Source: an unicellular cyanobacterium SU3 (GTDB lineage: Bacteria > Cyanobacteriota > Cyanobacteriia > Cyanobacteriales > Microcystaceae). Taken from it: DNA of 56,619 nt. Of the stretch, positions 1 to 8,698 are shown in pieces. The translations under genes were made by a program, and so were the position numbers. Location of the stretch: positions 1 through 56,619 of the forward strand of contig NETF01000168.1 of the NCBI GenBank assembly GCA_002172675.1, in the 5' to 3' direction. The notes under the pieces are model-generated. The model saw only the letters and a list, made by a program, of their open reading frames with translations, had not been told where the DNA came from and did no database searches. Numbering within the stretch: the first letter of the stretch is position 1; each line of letters starts with the position of its first letter.

Positions 1-163
1 CAGCGATGAATGCGATGATGAAACAGGTGGTAGCAGTTAAAAGGGTGGGGATCATTAAGGTACCGAACCAACCGACATAAATGCGGTTGTTGGTGCTTGT
101 TACCCACTGACAAAACTGTTCCCACAAAGATACGCTCTCGCGTTGTTGTAGTGTAGTAGTCAT
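1..163 (-). CDS. psbA: Photosystem II D1 protein, N-terminal part (cut by window edge)
   Basis: The reverse strand encodes the first 54 residues of D1. They start [17 protein letters not shown] and continue through the conserved stretch [17 protein letters not shown] into the first transmembrane helix. D1 is the reaction-centre subunit of photosystem II in the thylakoid membrane; it carries the Mn-cluster and QB ligands, which lie beyond the window edge. The start ATG is fixed by identity to the invariant D1 N-terminus. An AGGA element lies about 13 nt upstream of it in an A/T-rich leader. Identification is near certain even though only the N-terminus is present. Which psbA paralogue this is cannot be told. 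Confidence 0.97.
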   Translation of the reverse strand, partial: MTTTLQQRESVSLWEQFCQWVTSTNNRIYVGWFGTLMIPTLLTATTCFIIAFIA

Positions 164-219
164 AATGGTTTATGATTCCTTTATTTATTTGTCAAGGTAC
201 GTTTTGTATTGACATTCTT

Positions 220-248
220 ATATTAACTAAATCGTCAAGTTTTGTAAA
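220..248 (-). promoter_or_regulatory. Candidate sigma70-type promoter for psbA
   Basis: On the reverse strand TTTACA (248-243) is followed after 17 bases by TAATAT (225-220), about 60 bases before the psbA start. The intervening leader is A/T rich, as psbA leaders usually are. The boxes are only approximate and TATAAG at 222-217 is an alternative -10, so this is a suggestion rather than a firm call. Confidence 0.35.
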
Positions 249-329
249 GAATATTAACCAAATATTTTCTTATGTAACCAATAAGTAAAGCTTATCTGGG
301 GCAGTTAGGGAGTCAGAATCCTAGATTGC

Positions 330-824
330 TTACGAAACGATTTCAAAGGTTAAGTTATCTTGCTCTAAGAAGTTATAGGTAAAGTGATCAACTACATTGG
401 TGTCACTCAACTCTAGGTTATAGAAGTCTACATAATCATGATCAAAGTAAGGACCAGCGTGCCATGTGCCGACTTCTAGCTTGATAAAACAGTTCCCAGG
501 AATCTTAAAAGCTTTTAATTGTTCGATATTGGGATAATCTGTTTCACTAGGAGGCGCAACAGTTATAAACCATTCTTTACCTTCTAATGAACCCAGACAT
601 TGAGTACATTGTTGATGACGAGTAATACGATGAAACTGACGACCTCGTTCTTTTAACCGCATTATATAGAATCTAGGTATCCCATTCTCTAGATGTAATT
701 GAGCATCCGTTTCATCGTAAACTTTGCCATCTTCGGAGGAAGTAATTAATTGTCCGTAGGGTTGAAAGTTCTTTGTGGTAATCTCGATCAGTGGTAAAGA
801 TTTAACGGTGGTTACTGAAGTCAT
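330..824 (-). CDS. Ureidoglycolate lyase (AllA)-like cupin protein
   Basis: A 164-residue protein of the ureidoglycolate lyase/AllA family, a cupin-fold group. In bacteria with purine catabolism its members split ureidoglycolate into glyoxylate and urea. The family pattern is visible in the N-terminal part (residues about 10-30, IEITTKNFQPYGQLI), the FHRITRHQQCTQC stretch and the later VGTWHAGPYF segment that would carry a metal-binding histidine. Length is typical. No other allantoin-pathway gene is nearby, so the true substrate in this organism is open. It is a single gene on the reverse strand, with an inverted-repeat element just upstream of its start. Family assignment is fairly sure; the reaction is inferred. 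Confidence 0.75.
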   Translation of the reverse strand: MTSVTTVKSLPLIEITTKNFQPYGQLITSSEDGKVYDETDAQLHLENGIPRFYIMRLKERGRQFHRITRHQQCTQCLGSLEGKEWFITVAPPSETDYPNIEQLKAFKIPGNCFIKLEVGTWHAGPYFDHDYVDFYNLELSDTNVVDHFTYNFLEQDNLTFEIVS

Positions 825-892
825 AATGGTTAAGTTAGGATCAATTATTGTCTTTGATCCATCTTAGTAATAATCCACTACCCATTTAAAAT

Positions 893-961
893 GGTGGGTT
901 ACGACACAGATAAAAACTTATTATGTTCTCATTAAAATTAACCCTGTGCCTAACCCACCCT
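893..961. repeat. Small inverted-repeat (MITE-like) element, GGTGGGTTA type
   Basis: The arms GGTGGGTTACGACACAG (893-909) and CTGTGCCTAACCCACC (944-959) pair as inverted repeats with few mismatches around a 34-base A/T-rich core. It lies between the AllA-like gene and the ABC ATPase. Elements with this GGTGGGTTA/TAACCCACC signature are scattered in cyanobacterial intergenic DNA; related copies in this window are at 4864-4930 and 47637-47667. Confidence 0.7.
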
Positions 962-981
962 ACGATTTTTAATATAAAACG

Positions 982-1971
982 TTACTGACTTGAGGTAATC
1001 CCTCTTTCTCTGAGTTGTTGTACAAAATAGTCTTCTAATGAAGCACGAGCGCGGTTTAAACTGAGGAGTTGGGCATCTATAGTAGAGAGATATTCTATAA
1101 AATCATGGGGGTTTCCGGTTAATTGTCCGTGCCACGTATGATCAATCTCTTTTATCCCTGAAATCCAGGAGTTTAGGGATTCTTTTGTTCCCCCTTGAAC
1201 GATCACTTGATAAACATCGGAACGGCCTAAAATTTCTTCTAAAGAACCTACACATAATAAGTCGCCTCTGGCTAAGAGGGCAATGCGATCGCAGATTTTT
1301 TCGATATCCGTTAAGACATGAGAGTTAAAAAAGATAGTTTTTCCTTGTTCTTTGAGAGATAAAACGATTTCTCTGACTTGATAGCGTCCCAAGGGGTCAA
1401 GTCCGGACATGGGTTCATCAAAAAATACCACTTCGGGGTCATTAATTAATGCTTGGGCCATACCAACCCGTTGTAGCATTCCTTTAGAATATTGTCGTAA
1501 TTGTTTCTTTTTTGCCGTTTTTTGGGCTAACCCGACTAAATCAATTAATTCGGGAATGCGTCTTTTTTGGATTGATTTAGGAATTTGAAATAAACCTGCG
1601 ACGAATTCCAGAAATTCCCAGGCGGTTAAATAATCGTAATAATAAGCGTTTTCGGGTAAATAGCCGATTTTTTGTTTTACAGAGAGATTACCCACGGGAT
1701 ACCCTAATAATACGGCGCGGCCAGTGGTTGGGCGGACAATACCTAGTAACATTTTTAAGAGGGTTGTTTTTCCTGCCCCATTGGGACCGAGTAACCCGAA
1801 AGTTTCTCCTTTGTATACAGAGAAGGAGCAATCATTAAGCGATCGCAATTTTTGATTCATCCAAAAGCCAGTGCGATATACTTTACTTAAATTCCATGTT
1901 TGTACCACTGGCATTAATTCGTTTTTGGGATCTTTTGGTTTGACTTCGGTAACGGAATTCATTGCTTTCAA
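982..1971 (-). CDS. ABC transporter ATP-binding protein (CcmA/NatA type)
   Basis: A 329-residue single ABC ATPase subunit. Visible motifs are Walker A GPNGAGKT (near residue 63), the signature YSKGMLQRVGMAQAL (near 163), Walker B VVFFDEPMSGLDP (near 183) and the switch histidine in IFFNSHVLTDIE. The roughly 90-residue C-terminal extension is typical of the multidrug/NatA-like group that powers two-component exporters. No permease gene is adjacent: a cupin gene lies downstream and a hydrolase gene upstream. The membrane partner must therefore be encoded elsewhere. The substrate cannot be told. Start choice among Met1, Met4 and Met20 is uncertain. Confidence 0.9.
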   Translation of the reverse strand: MKAMNSVTEVKPKDPKNELMPVVQTWNLSKVYRTGFWMNQKLRSLNDCSFSVYKGETFGLLGPNGAGKTTLLKMLLGIVRPTTGRAVLLGYPVGNLSVKQKIGYLPENAYYYDYLTAWEFLEFVAGLFQIPKSIQKRRIPELIDLVGLAQKTAKKKQLRQYSKGMLQRVGMAQALINDPEVVFFDEPMSGLDPLGRYQVREIVLSLKEQGKTIFFNSHVLTDIEKICDRIALLARGDLLCVGSLEEILGRSDVYQVIVQGGTKESLNSWISGIKEIDHTWHGQLTGNPHDFIEYLSTIDAQLLSLNRARASLEDYFVQQLRERGITSSQ

Positions 1972-2173
1972 TGTGGTAATTAGTGATCTATTTAGAAATG
2001 CTCTACTTTCATTGTTCCCTATTCTTTCAGTAAAATTAACTTTGTTAAGAATTTTAATACAATCTACTAGAATCTAAAATTATTAATAACTGGTAATAAC
2101 TAGATTAAGTATACAATTAATTTTTGTATAAGCTTAATAGTATTAAGCCCGAAGTTAGTTCTCTAACAAAATT

Positions 2174-4579
2174 TTAAATGCGCGTTAATAACTGCCACAA
2201 TACTTTTAAGTACATAGTAGCTAAAATAGTTATAGTAATAGAAATATACACAATAGTTTCAGTAGAAGCTTGACCACTACAAACAGGTAAATGCCACAGC
2301 TCACAAATAAGCCAATAATACGGAGCTTTTAGTAGCTGCACTATTGTCAAGAAAACACCATAAATAAAAATTAAGATTATTAACGCAACTAAAACAATAA
2401 ATAATCCTAGAATTATTTTAATCAAAAACTCAAACAATAACTCAAACAATTTTTTTATAGTTTTCCAAAATTTTCCAGGGTTAAAAAATGAAAAAAATAA
2501 ACCTAAAATCCATAAAGGCGAAATACTAATAAAAACCGACCAAAGATAGGGTGGATGAATCAAAAAATTTATTTTCAAATAAATAAAAAATAGAAAGGGA
2601 ATAAGAGTGGGTACAAGGAGAAGTATAATGATCACAATAAGCCAATTAAATTGACTCAATATAGTTGAAATAGAAGCTCTTTCTTTTTTAAACAAAGACT
2701 TTTCACAATTATTATTTTCTAGTTCTTTTAAACTATCTGAACCCTGAACGATAAAGCGAGCAATAGTGGGCCAATGCTCTGTTCTTAAGGCGGCACCATG
2801 TCCCCCATCAACATATTTAAGTTGATTAATCGTTTGTGTATGATTAGTTTCATAAGAGTATCCATCTTCATAAGGATAACCATAGTTTATTTTACTTTTT
2901 GTCTCATCTATCTTAAACTTAAATCCCTTATGTCCTGCTCCACCCAGATCTTTATTCCATCCGAAAAAAGGAATCTTCTCAAAAACGTTTGGAAATATTC
3001 CAACGATCCAATCTGTAGTCGCCACAAAATTCAGAATGCTTTTTACTTGATTACTCTCTATTTTTTCTTGCCAATTATATTTACTAGAAACAACACTTCC
3101 AACAAAAACAATATTATTAAAATGACAACACGAATATTCTTCTAAAGCTTTGGCTAGTAAATAGGTTCCATTACTATGACCGACATAATGAAAACTTGCA
3201 TTAGGATAGATTGCTAAATTTTTTACATATTGTTCCATTAACCACTCTACTTTATTTCTCCGAAGATAAAAGGTTAAAAAAGGAATCATACCAAAATAAC
3301 CGTAGGTTCCAGTTTCAGTTTTCCAAACTCTTACTTTTTTTGTTTGATCGGGAGCATCCCATTTTAGTAAAAGCATCGCGCAAAGTAATGATAAACCAAG
3401 ACTTTCAGCACCTCTTAAAAAAGCTAACGTGCGAAATTGGAATGCTCTAGTTTGATCATTAAATTCCCGAATATTATTATCTAAATTATCTTCAGTGTTT
3501 GCATCTTTTATGATTTCTCTAGCTATCCTTTGTGTCCAAAACCCCCTATCTCTGATCCCGTGAATGACAAAAACAACATTCTTTATATCATGGTTTTGTT
3601 TGGGAAATTCTAGATCATCTAAATCATCAATTGTTAAAAAGATTTTATCCTCCTCAACTAAATTGTTGGGATCATAATTCAAAGCTCTAATAAATCTACT
3701 TTTTCTTTCATTAGATTCGTTTAAATTAATAATATTATAATGACTGGCTTTTTTCACTTCTATGTATCTAAATCTTCTTCCAGTTATAAAATCTATATTA
3801 TCTTCAGGAGAGACTTGTCCATCTTCTGTTCCCAGAAGTTGTATCGTTAAAACTTCTTCTTCTTCCTCTCGATTCAAAAGAGAATTAGAAAGGACAACCC
3901 ACTGAATTCTCAGATTAGTAATAAATTTTGTGTTTCTTCTCATCTGAAAAATTAAGAATTGTTGGGTAATAATATATAAAAAAGTATCGATAAAAATAGC
4001 TAAATCTGAGCCAAGAATAATAGCCCATTTTGAAGCTGGATTATTACTCCATCCTCTATTTAAACCAGCCAGCAAAATTATTCTATCTATGTTTTTTACC
4101 CATTGCTTTCTTTGTTTTAAATCGAATTTTGGTGTATCTTCTACGATAATTGACTCAAAAGGAGCCATAACAATTCCATTTTCGTTTTTGACTTCTCCAT
4201 AAGCATATAAATAAGCTTTTCTAGCTATTAATGCCCCCAAACTATGTCCCACTAAATAGATCTTTTTCTTTTTTTCTAACTTATTATCCCAATTATCCCT
4301 AACAAAATCATCGATAATCCAGACAATATCTCTAGCAATTATTTCGGGACTAGATCGAGACAAGAATTGAAACGGCAAATCTGGAATAATTATACTCGCA
4401 TTTCTGAATTCTTCTCGGTCGAGAATTGTTTGAGCTAAAGAACTTAAGTCTTCTGATTTTTTCCTAAAACCATGTAACAAAACAAATAAATCATGCCCTT
4501 CCCTTTTTCGATATTGGTATTCTTTGACTTCTTTTTTATCTGTTTCTACTTTCTGGAATTTAAGATCGGTAAGATTCAT
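2174..4579 (-). CDS. Membrane-anchored protein with two alpha/beta-hydrolase domains
   Basis: An 801-residue protein with two hydrolase domains in tandem and a hydrophobic C-terminus. The first domain has HG at 36-37, nucleophile elbow GHSLG (Ser113), a plausible acid in TEDG (Asp253) and His280. The second has HG at 340-341, elbow GHSNG (Ser469), Asp523 in TTDW and His594 in DGGH. Both therefore keep a full candidate Ser-Asp-His triad. About four membrane segments follow (roughly 645-670, 678-700, 717-750, 773-795), so the hydrolases probably sit on one face of a membrane. No signal peptide is seen. The substrate is unknown; a lipase or esterase role is only inference. The gene is A/T rich and stands alone, downstream of an IR/ABC-scrap region. 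Confidence 0.75.
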   Translation of the reverse strand: MNLTDLKFQKVETDKKEVKEYQYRKREGHDLFVLLHGFRKKSEDLSSLAQTILDREEFRNASIIIPDLPFQFLSRSSPEIIARDIVWIIDDFVRDNWDNKLEKKKKIYLVGHSLGALIARKAYLYAYGEVKNENGIVMAPFESIIVEDTPKFDLKQRKQWVKNIDRIILLAGLNRGWSNNPASKWAIILGSDLAIFIDTFLYIITQQFLIFQMRRNTKFITNLRIQWVVLSNSLLNREEEEEVLTIQLLGTEDGQVSPEDNIDFITGRRFRYIEVKKASHYNIINLNESNERKSRFIRALNYDPNNLVEEDKIFLTIDDLDDLEFPKQNHDIKNVVFVIHGIRDRGFWTQRIAREIIKDANTEDNLDNNIREFNDQTRAFQFRTLAFLRGAESLGLSLLCAMLLLKWDAPDQTKKVRVWKTETGTYGYFGMIPFLTFYLRRNKVEWLMEQYVKNLAIYPNASFHYVGHSNGTYLLAKALEEYSCCHFNNIVFVGSVVSSKYNWQEKIESNQVKSILNFVATTDWIVGIFPNVFEKIPFFGWNKDLGGAGHKGFKFKIDETKSKINYGYPYEDGYSYETNHTQTINQLKYVDGGHGAALRTEHWPTIARFIVQGSDSLKELENNNCEKSLFKKERASISTILSQFNWLIVIIILLLVPTLIPFLFFIYLKINFLIHPPYLWSVFISISPLWILGLFFSFFNPGKFWKTIKKLFELLFEFLIKIILGLFIVLVALIILIFIYGVFLTIVQLLKAPYYWLICELWHLPVCSGQASTETIVYISITITILATMYLKVLWQLLTRI

Positions 4580-4750
4580 ATAATCAATAATCCATAGTTT
4601 ATGAAGATTTAGGCTTTTCTCGCTTTACTCACTGAATCTACTGGTTAGAGTTATATATATAGCTGTTTAACCCCAAGCAAGACCAGTTTTACCATAATTC
4701 CACTATTATTGAGATATTCAAGCAATTAAAATTAATATTTTATTACAAAA

Positions 4751-4843
4751 ATCAAATAACATAATTTTAGGTTGCATCACTAAAGGACGAGCGATCACTA
4801 CTCGTTCCTGTTGTCTCCCTGATAATTGACTCGGATATTTAGT
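4751..4843 (-). pseudogene. Remnant of an ABC transporter ATPase (signature to Walker B)
   Basis: The reverse strand encodes the segment YPSQLSGRQQERVVIARPL followed by VMQPKIMLFD. This is the ABC signature loop through the Walker B aspartate of a polar-amino-acid-type ATPase, whose usual form is LSGGQQQRVAIARAL. Two usually fixed residues are altered (G to R, A to P), and the homology stops at the Walker B Asp without the expected EPTSALDP. Upstream the frame runs straight into the inverted-repeat element. It is a decayed scrap, not a gene. Confidence 0.8.
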
Positions 4844-4863
4844 ACGATTTTTAAAAGTAATCT

Positions 4864-4930
4864 TGTAGGGTGGGCAAATCAAGAATTTATGTAGATTCAT
4901 GAGATGCCTCAAGTCATTGCCCAACCTACA
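4864..4930. repeat. 67-bp inverted-repeat (MITE-like) element, TGTAGGGTGGGCAA type
   Basis: TGTAGGGTGGGCAA (4864-4877) and TTGCCCAACCTACA (4917-4930) are terminal inverted repeats of 14 bases with one mismatch. The 39-base core is unrelated to the flanks. The element lies directly beside the ABC-ATPase remnant and may mark the spot where that gene was interrupted. Confidence 0.75.
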
Positions 4931-5075
4931 GTTTGCAATACGAGCATTTTGCTTGTTACGGCGTAGTTACAGCCTAGAAGGCTATGTTACTGTTTATAAA
5001 CTAAAAAGTCCGCAACAAACTCCTAAAACCATCCATAATAAAAGATAGCGTGATAAGGAAAAGCCAGAAACATCC

Positions 5076-6479
5076 ATGAGTAAAGGAACCCTCTTCGATA
5101 AAGTTTGGGATACCCATACCGTTCAAATATTACCTTCAGGACAAACTCAACTCTTCATCGGACTGCATTTGATCCACGAAGTTACCAGTCCCCAAGCGTT
5201 TGCCATGTTACGGGAAAGAGGACTAAAAGTCATGTATCCCGATCGCACAGTCGCCACCGTTGATCATATCGTCCCCACGGAAAACCAAGCTCGTCCTTTT
5301 TTTGATACCCTAGCAGAAGAGATGATGCAAGCGTTAGAAAAAAGTGCCAAAGATAATGGTATTCGCTTCTATAATATCGGTTCAGGAAATCAAGGGATCG
5401 TCCATGTGATCGCCCCGGAACAAGGACTTACCCAACCCGGAATGACCATTGCTTGTGGGGACTCCCACACCTCCACCCACGGGGCCTTTGGGGCGATCGC
5501 ATTTGGTATCGGAACGTCACAAGTTAGGGATGTCTTAGCTTCCCAAACCCTCGCCCTTTCTAAGCTAAAAGTGCGTAAAATTGAAGTAAATGGCACCTTA
5601 CCTCCTGGGGTTTATGCCAAAGATGTAATCCTTCATATCATCCGTAAACTAGGGGTTAAAGGGGGTGTGGGATACGCTTACGAATACGCAGGAACCACCT
5701 TTGCTAATATGTCCATGGAAGAACGGATGACCGTTTGTAATATGTCCATCGAAGGGGGTGCCAGATGTGGTTATATTAACCCCGATGATGTTACTTTTGA
5801 CTACCTAAAAGGACGAGATTTTGCCCCCACAGAAGAAAACTGGGAGAAAGCGGTGAGTTGGTGGCGTAGTATGGCTTCTGATGCCGATGCAGAGTACGAT
5901 GATGTTGTTACCTTTGATGCTTCAGAAATAGAACCAACTGTGACTTGGGGTATTACTCCCGGTCAAGGGATAGGTATCAGTGAACCCGTTCCCACCCCTG
6001 ATAGTTTACCCGAAAGTGATCGCGCGATCGCTCAAGAAGCTTACAGTTATATGCAGTTATCTCCTGGAACCCCAATAAAAGGCACAAAGGTCGATGTCTG
6101 TTTTATCGGTAGTTGTACCAATGGACGTATTAGTGACCTGCGAGAAGCCGCCAAGTTTGCCCAAGGCCATCATGTGGCTAACGGGGTGAAAGCTTTTGTA
6201 GTTCCAGGTTCGGAACGGGTTAAAGTCGAAGCCGAAAAAGAAGGATTAGATAAAATCTTCGTTGAAGCCGGGTTTGAGTGGCGTGAGGCCGGATGTTCGA
6301 TGTGTTTAGCCATGAACCCCGATAAGTTACAAGGGGATCAAATTAGTGCATCCTCTTCTAATCGTAACTTTAAAGGCCGTCAAGGATCATCTACGGGACG
6401 AACTTTATTAATGAGTCCTGCGATGGTGGTTGCGGCTGCAGTGAATGGCAAAATCTCGGATGTACGAGAATTAAGTTAA
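5076..6479 (+). CDS. leuC: 3-isopropylmalate dehydratase large subunit
   Basis: A 467-residue aconitase-family enzyme of leucine biosynthesis. With LeuD it isomerises 2-isopropylmalate to 3-isopropylmalate in the cytoplasm. The N-terminus [13 protein letters not shown], the DHIVPT motif, [17 protein letters not shown], and the three 4Fe-4S cysteines in [10 protein letters not shown] and [12 protein letters not shown] are all present. Length matches the family. The small-subunit gene leuD is not adjacent (a Uma2 gene follows in the opposite direction). HIP1 octamers occur inside the gene. Start at the ATG matches the family N-terminus. Confidence 0.97.
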   Translation: MSKGTLFDKVWDTHTVQILPSGQTQLFIGLHLIHEVTSPQAFAMLRERGLKVMYPDRTVATVDHIVPTENQARPFFDTLAEEMMQALEKSAKDNGIRFYNIGSGNQGIVHVIAPEQGLTQPGMTIACGDSHTSTHGAFGAIAFGIGTSQVRDVLASQTLALSKLKVRKIEVNGTLPPGVYAKDVILHIIRKLGVKGGVGYAYEYAGTTFANMSMEERMTVCNMSIEGGARCGYINPDDVTFDYLKGRDFAPTEENWEKAVSWWRSMASDADAEYDDVVTFDASEIEPTVTWGITPGQGIGISEPVPTPDSLPESDRAIAQEAYSYMQLSPGTPIKGTKVDVCFIGSCTNGRISDLREAAKFAQGHHVANGVKAFVVPGSERVKVEAEKEGLDKIFVEAGFEWREAGCSMCLAMNPDKLQGDQISASSSNRNFKGRQGSSTGRTLLMSPAMVVAAAVNGKISDVRELS

Positions 6480-6490
6480 ACAGTGAACAG

Positions 6491-6524
6491 TTACCAGTGA
6501 TTAAGCATTTTTGTTCACTGGTAA
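6491..6524. terminator. Hairpin between convergent leuC and Uma2 gene
   Basis: TTACCAGTGA (6491-6500) and TCACTGGTAA (6515-6524) form a perfect 10-bp stem with a 14-base loop, directly after the leuC stop. The T-rich tail is short (TGTTTCTC), so termination strength is uncertain. It lies between two convergent genes and could serve either strand. Confidence 0.5.
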
Positions 6525-6538
6525 TGTTTCTCTAAAAA

Positions 6539-7087
6539 TCAGTACAGTAGCAATTTTTCTAAGTCAATCTTAATCTTAGGAAAAGCTTGAGATGTAATTG
6601 TTCCTGATTTGAACTCACGAATTTGTGAGTAACGGCTATTGTGAGGTTCAGTATGTACAATCAGTTTTTTGTTCTTCAAATCAATTACCCAATATTCTGG
6701 TATCCCATTACGAGCATAGGTAATAATTTTCTCCTCTAAATCTTTTTTCAGGGTTTTATTAGATACTTCGATCAACCAATAGATATCTTGAGAATAGGGG
6801 TGATGATTACGATAGATAGTTTCAGGCAGCCGAACTATCGCTATATCTGGTTCTGGTTCTGAATTATCTAAGGTTATTGGATGGGAATCTCTGATTTGAG
6901 CATCTCCTTTCAGTAAATCTTTTAAATAATCGCTGACAGATTGATTAGTATAGCTATGTTCAATGCCCTCGGGACTCATTTCAATTATATCTCCCTCCAA
7001 AAGTTCAACTGGTTTACCTTCTAATACTCCAGAGTTGACCAGTTTGTGCCATTCATCTATCGACCATTTATAAATAGTTGATGCCAT
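6539..7087 (-). CDS. Uma2 family (DUF820) PD-(D/E)XK nuclease-like protein
   Basis: A 182-residue Uma2/DUF820 protein, a restriction-endonuclease-fold family hugely expanded in cyanobacteria and of unknown cellular role. Typical pieces are visible: LVNSGVLEGKPVELLEGDIIEMSP near the start, the PDIAIVR strand with its acidic residue, WLIEVSNKTLKKDLEEK (Glu and Lys of the nuclease core) and the YARNGIPEYWVIDL segment. The ATG at 7087 is preferred because GGGGAG lies 6-7 bases upstream; a GTG 24 bases earlier would add eight residues that do not match the family. A second member is at 16536-17210. Confidence 0.88.
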   Translation of the reverse strand: MASTIYKWSIDEWHKLVNSGVLEGKPVELLEGDIIEMSPEGIEHSYTNQSVSDYLKDLLKGDAQIRDSHPITLDNSEPEPDIAIVRLPETIYRNHHPYSQDIYWLIEVSNKTLKKDLEEKIITYARNGIPEYWVIDLKNKKLIVHTEPHNSRYSQIREFKSGTITSQAFPKIKIDLEKLLLY

Positions 7088-7177
7088 ATCTGCTCCCCTT
7101 ATTGCGTTCACGTAATTTTACTTGAAAAAGTCAAAAAAACGAGTAATCAATCGTTCAAATTCAACTGTTACAATCAG

Positions 7178-8683
7178 TTAAGGCAACCATTGAGGACGAA
7201 ACCCTACTAAAGGTAACTCTTTTAAGTCTGCTTTACTGTTAGGATCATTGTTAATGGGAGGGATTAATAACCATAATTTACCCCCAACAATAGCTTGACC
7301 TGAATTATTAGTTAAATTATCCTCTAAACTGGGATCATCGCTGGTTAAAACTTGGTCAAATAATAAAGCTAACCCATCAGGAGATAGACTAATTTTAATG
7401 TCTTGATAATCCGATAATTTTGCTAGAGGTGTCACTTTTCCCGTTTTAATATCAAACTTAGCAAAATAGGGTTGTTCTTGATATTCATCTCCTTGTAATA
7501 GTTCGGTGAGTAAACAATATAATTGATTACCCGTTGGCGTAAATTGACAATCAATAATTGATCCTTCTGTGTTTAAAAGTTCTTTTTGAATGCCTTGATT
7601 ATTAACGTAAAATAATGATCTTGTGTAGCGTAAATTAGCATTATCGGTATTAAAATCAACCATTGCTGCGGAATTACCTTGAGGAGAAAAGTCTAATAAT
7701 TGACCGAATTTAGGCAAAAAGTCTAAGGGTTCTGATTCGGGTTCTAGGGGTAAAATTCCGATCCCTTCACCCCTGGCAACAGCTAAGGCTTGATTATCGG
7801 GTGTTATTTCAAAATCTCCCCCTGTTATCTTCAATCTTTCTGGTTTTTCTCCTTGTTTGACTAGCCAGAGATCAAAGTCGGCTGGATTTTCTCGATTGAC
7901 TCTTTGAATAACAATGGTTTCCCCATCTCCAGAGAGATCAAATTGATTATTTTGATAGGTTTCATTGTCTAAAATTTCTTCAATTTTTCCAGCAGAGTTA
8001 TTGTTACTATCTTCTACTCCATTATTAACCCCAGTTGTAACTGTATATAATTTCAATTGTCGCAGTCCATCAATTCCTAAACCTTTCTCATAAGCAGAAA
8101 ATAAAATGCGATCGCCTTGGGGATAAAATTCAAAATTCATCACCACTAAATCAGGTGGAGTTAAAATCTTTTTATGTTGTTGGGTAATATTATAAAAAAC
8201 CAGTTTTCCTTGTTCTTCTTTTTGAGTTCCAATATAAGCTAAAGCGCGATCACGACTTTGAAAGGTTCCGACAAAGGGTTCCATTACCTGTCCTTGTTGC
8301 TTATTTTCCCTAAATCTTTCCGTTGCATCGCTTAATTGGACAGTATAGGTTTCTCCATAAGGAACTGGTCTTTCTAAAGTGTAAGCTAAACGACGACCCG
8401 CCCAACTTACTTTACCAGGAAGAGGAGGATTAATCACTAAATTTTTCTCAACCGTTGCTTTATCCATCGGACGATCAAAGGTTAAAATAAATGCCCGATC
8501 TTCACTATTGACGGTTTCATTTTGCCAGCTAAAATCCTCTACTTCTGGCCCTTTTCTTAAAACACAATTCTCACCACACAGTTTATCTCCAATCATTAAA
8601 CCACCAATGAGGAGACTAAACCCTCCTATTAACAACACAGAGAGTTTATCAATCGGTTCTTGTAACGTAAGTTTATTCATCAT
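7178..8683 (-). CDS. Membrane-anchored protein with SbsA/Big_5 Ig-like domain and beta-propeller-like region
   Basis: A 501-residue protein with an N-terminal hydrophobic anchor (residues about 15-32). It then has an Ig-like domain of the SbsA/Big_5 kind (AFILTFDRPMDKATVEKNL, then TYTVQLSDA) and a long beta-rich region with repeated LSPDG/LSGDG-like turns that look like WD40/TolB-type blades. It is probably exposed on the periplasmic side. It is the last gene of a three-gene reverse-strand run with the TIGR03943-type gene (15-base gap) and the permease. That suggests it works with that transporter, though no function is known. A cysteine pair (about residues 36 and 40) lies just after the anchor. 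Confidence 0.65.
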   Translation of the reverse strand: MMNKLTLQEPIDKLSVLLIGGFSLLIGGLMIGDKLCGENCVLRKGPEVEDFSWQNETVNSEDRAFILTFDRPMDKATVEKNLVINPPLPGKVSWAGRRLAYTLERPVPYGETYTVQLSDATERFRENKQQGQVMEPFVGTFQSRDRALAYIGTQKEEQGKLVFYNITQQHKKILTPPDLVVMNFEFYPQGDRILFSAYEKGLGIDGLRQLKLYTVTTGVNNGVEDSNNNSAGKIEEILDNETYQNNQFDLSGDGETIVIQRVNRENPADFDLWLVKQGEKPERLKITGGDFEITPDNQALAVARGEGIGILPLEPESEPLDFLPKFGQLLDFSPQGNSAAMVDFNTDNANLRYTRSLFYVNNQGIQKELLNTEGSIIDCQFTPTGNQLYCLLTELLQGDEYQEQPYFAKFDIKTGKVTPLAKLSDYQDIKISLSPDGLALLFDQVLTSDDPSLEDNLTNNSGQAIVGGKLWLLIPPINNDPNSKADLKELPLVGFRPQWLP

Positions 8684-8698
8684 GTCAATTATTAATGA

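Larger units (their letters stand above)
4580..5075. other. Intergenic region: ABC scrap, inverted-repeat element and leuC leader
   Basis: This 496-base stretch has no intact gene. It holds a 31-residue ABC-ATPase remnant on the reverse strand (4751-4843), an inverted-repeat element (4864-4930) and, before leuC, an imperfect hairpin pairing AGTTACAGCCT (4965-4975) with AGGCTATGTTACT (4979-4991). A purine-rich AAGGAAAAG sequence lies about 15 bases before the leuC ATG and probably serves ribosome binding. Confidence 0.6.

Noticed and set aside
2798-3450. Two forward open frames inside the tandem hydrolase gene
   Set aside because: Antisense to a long open frame with two clear enzyme motifs; A/T-rich shadow translation.
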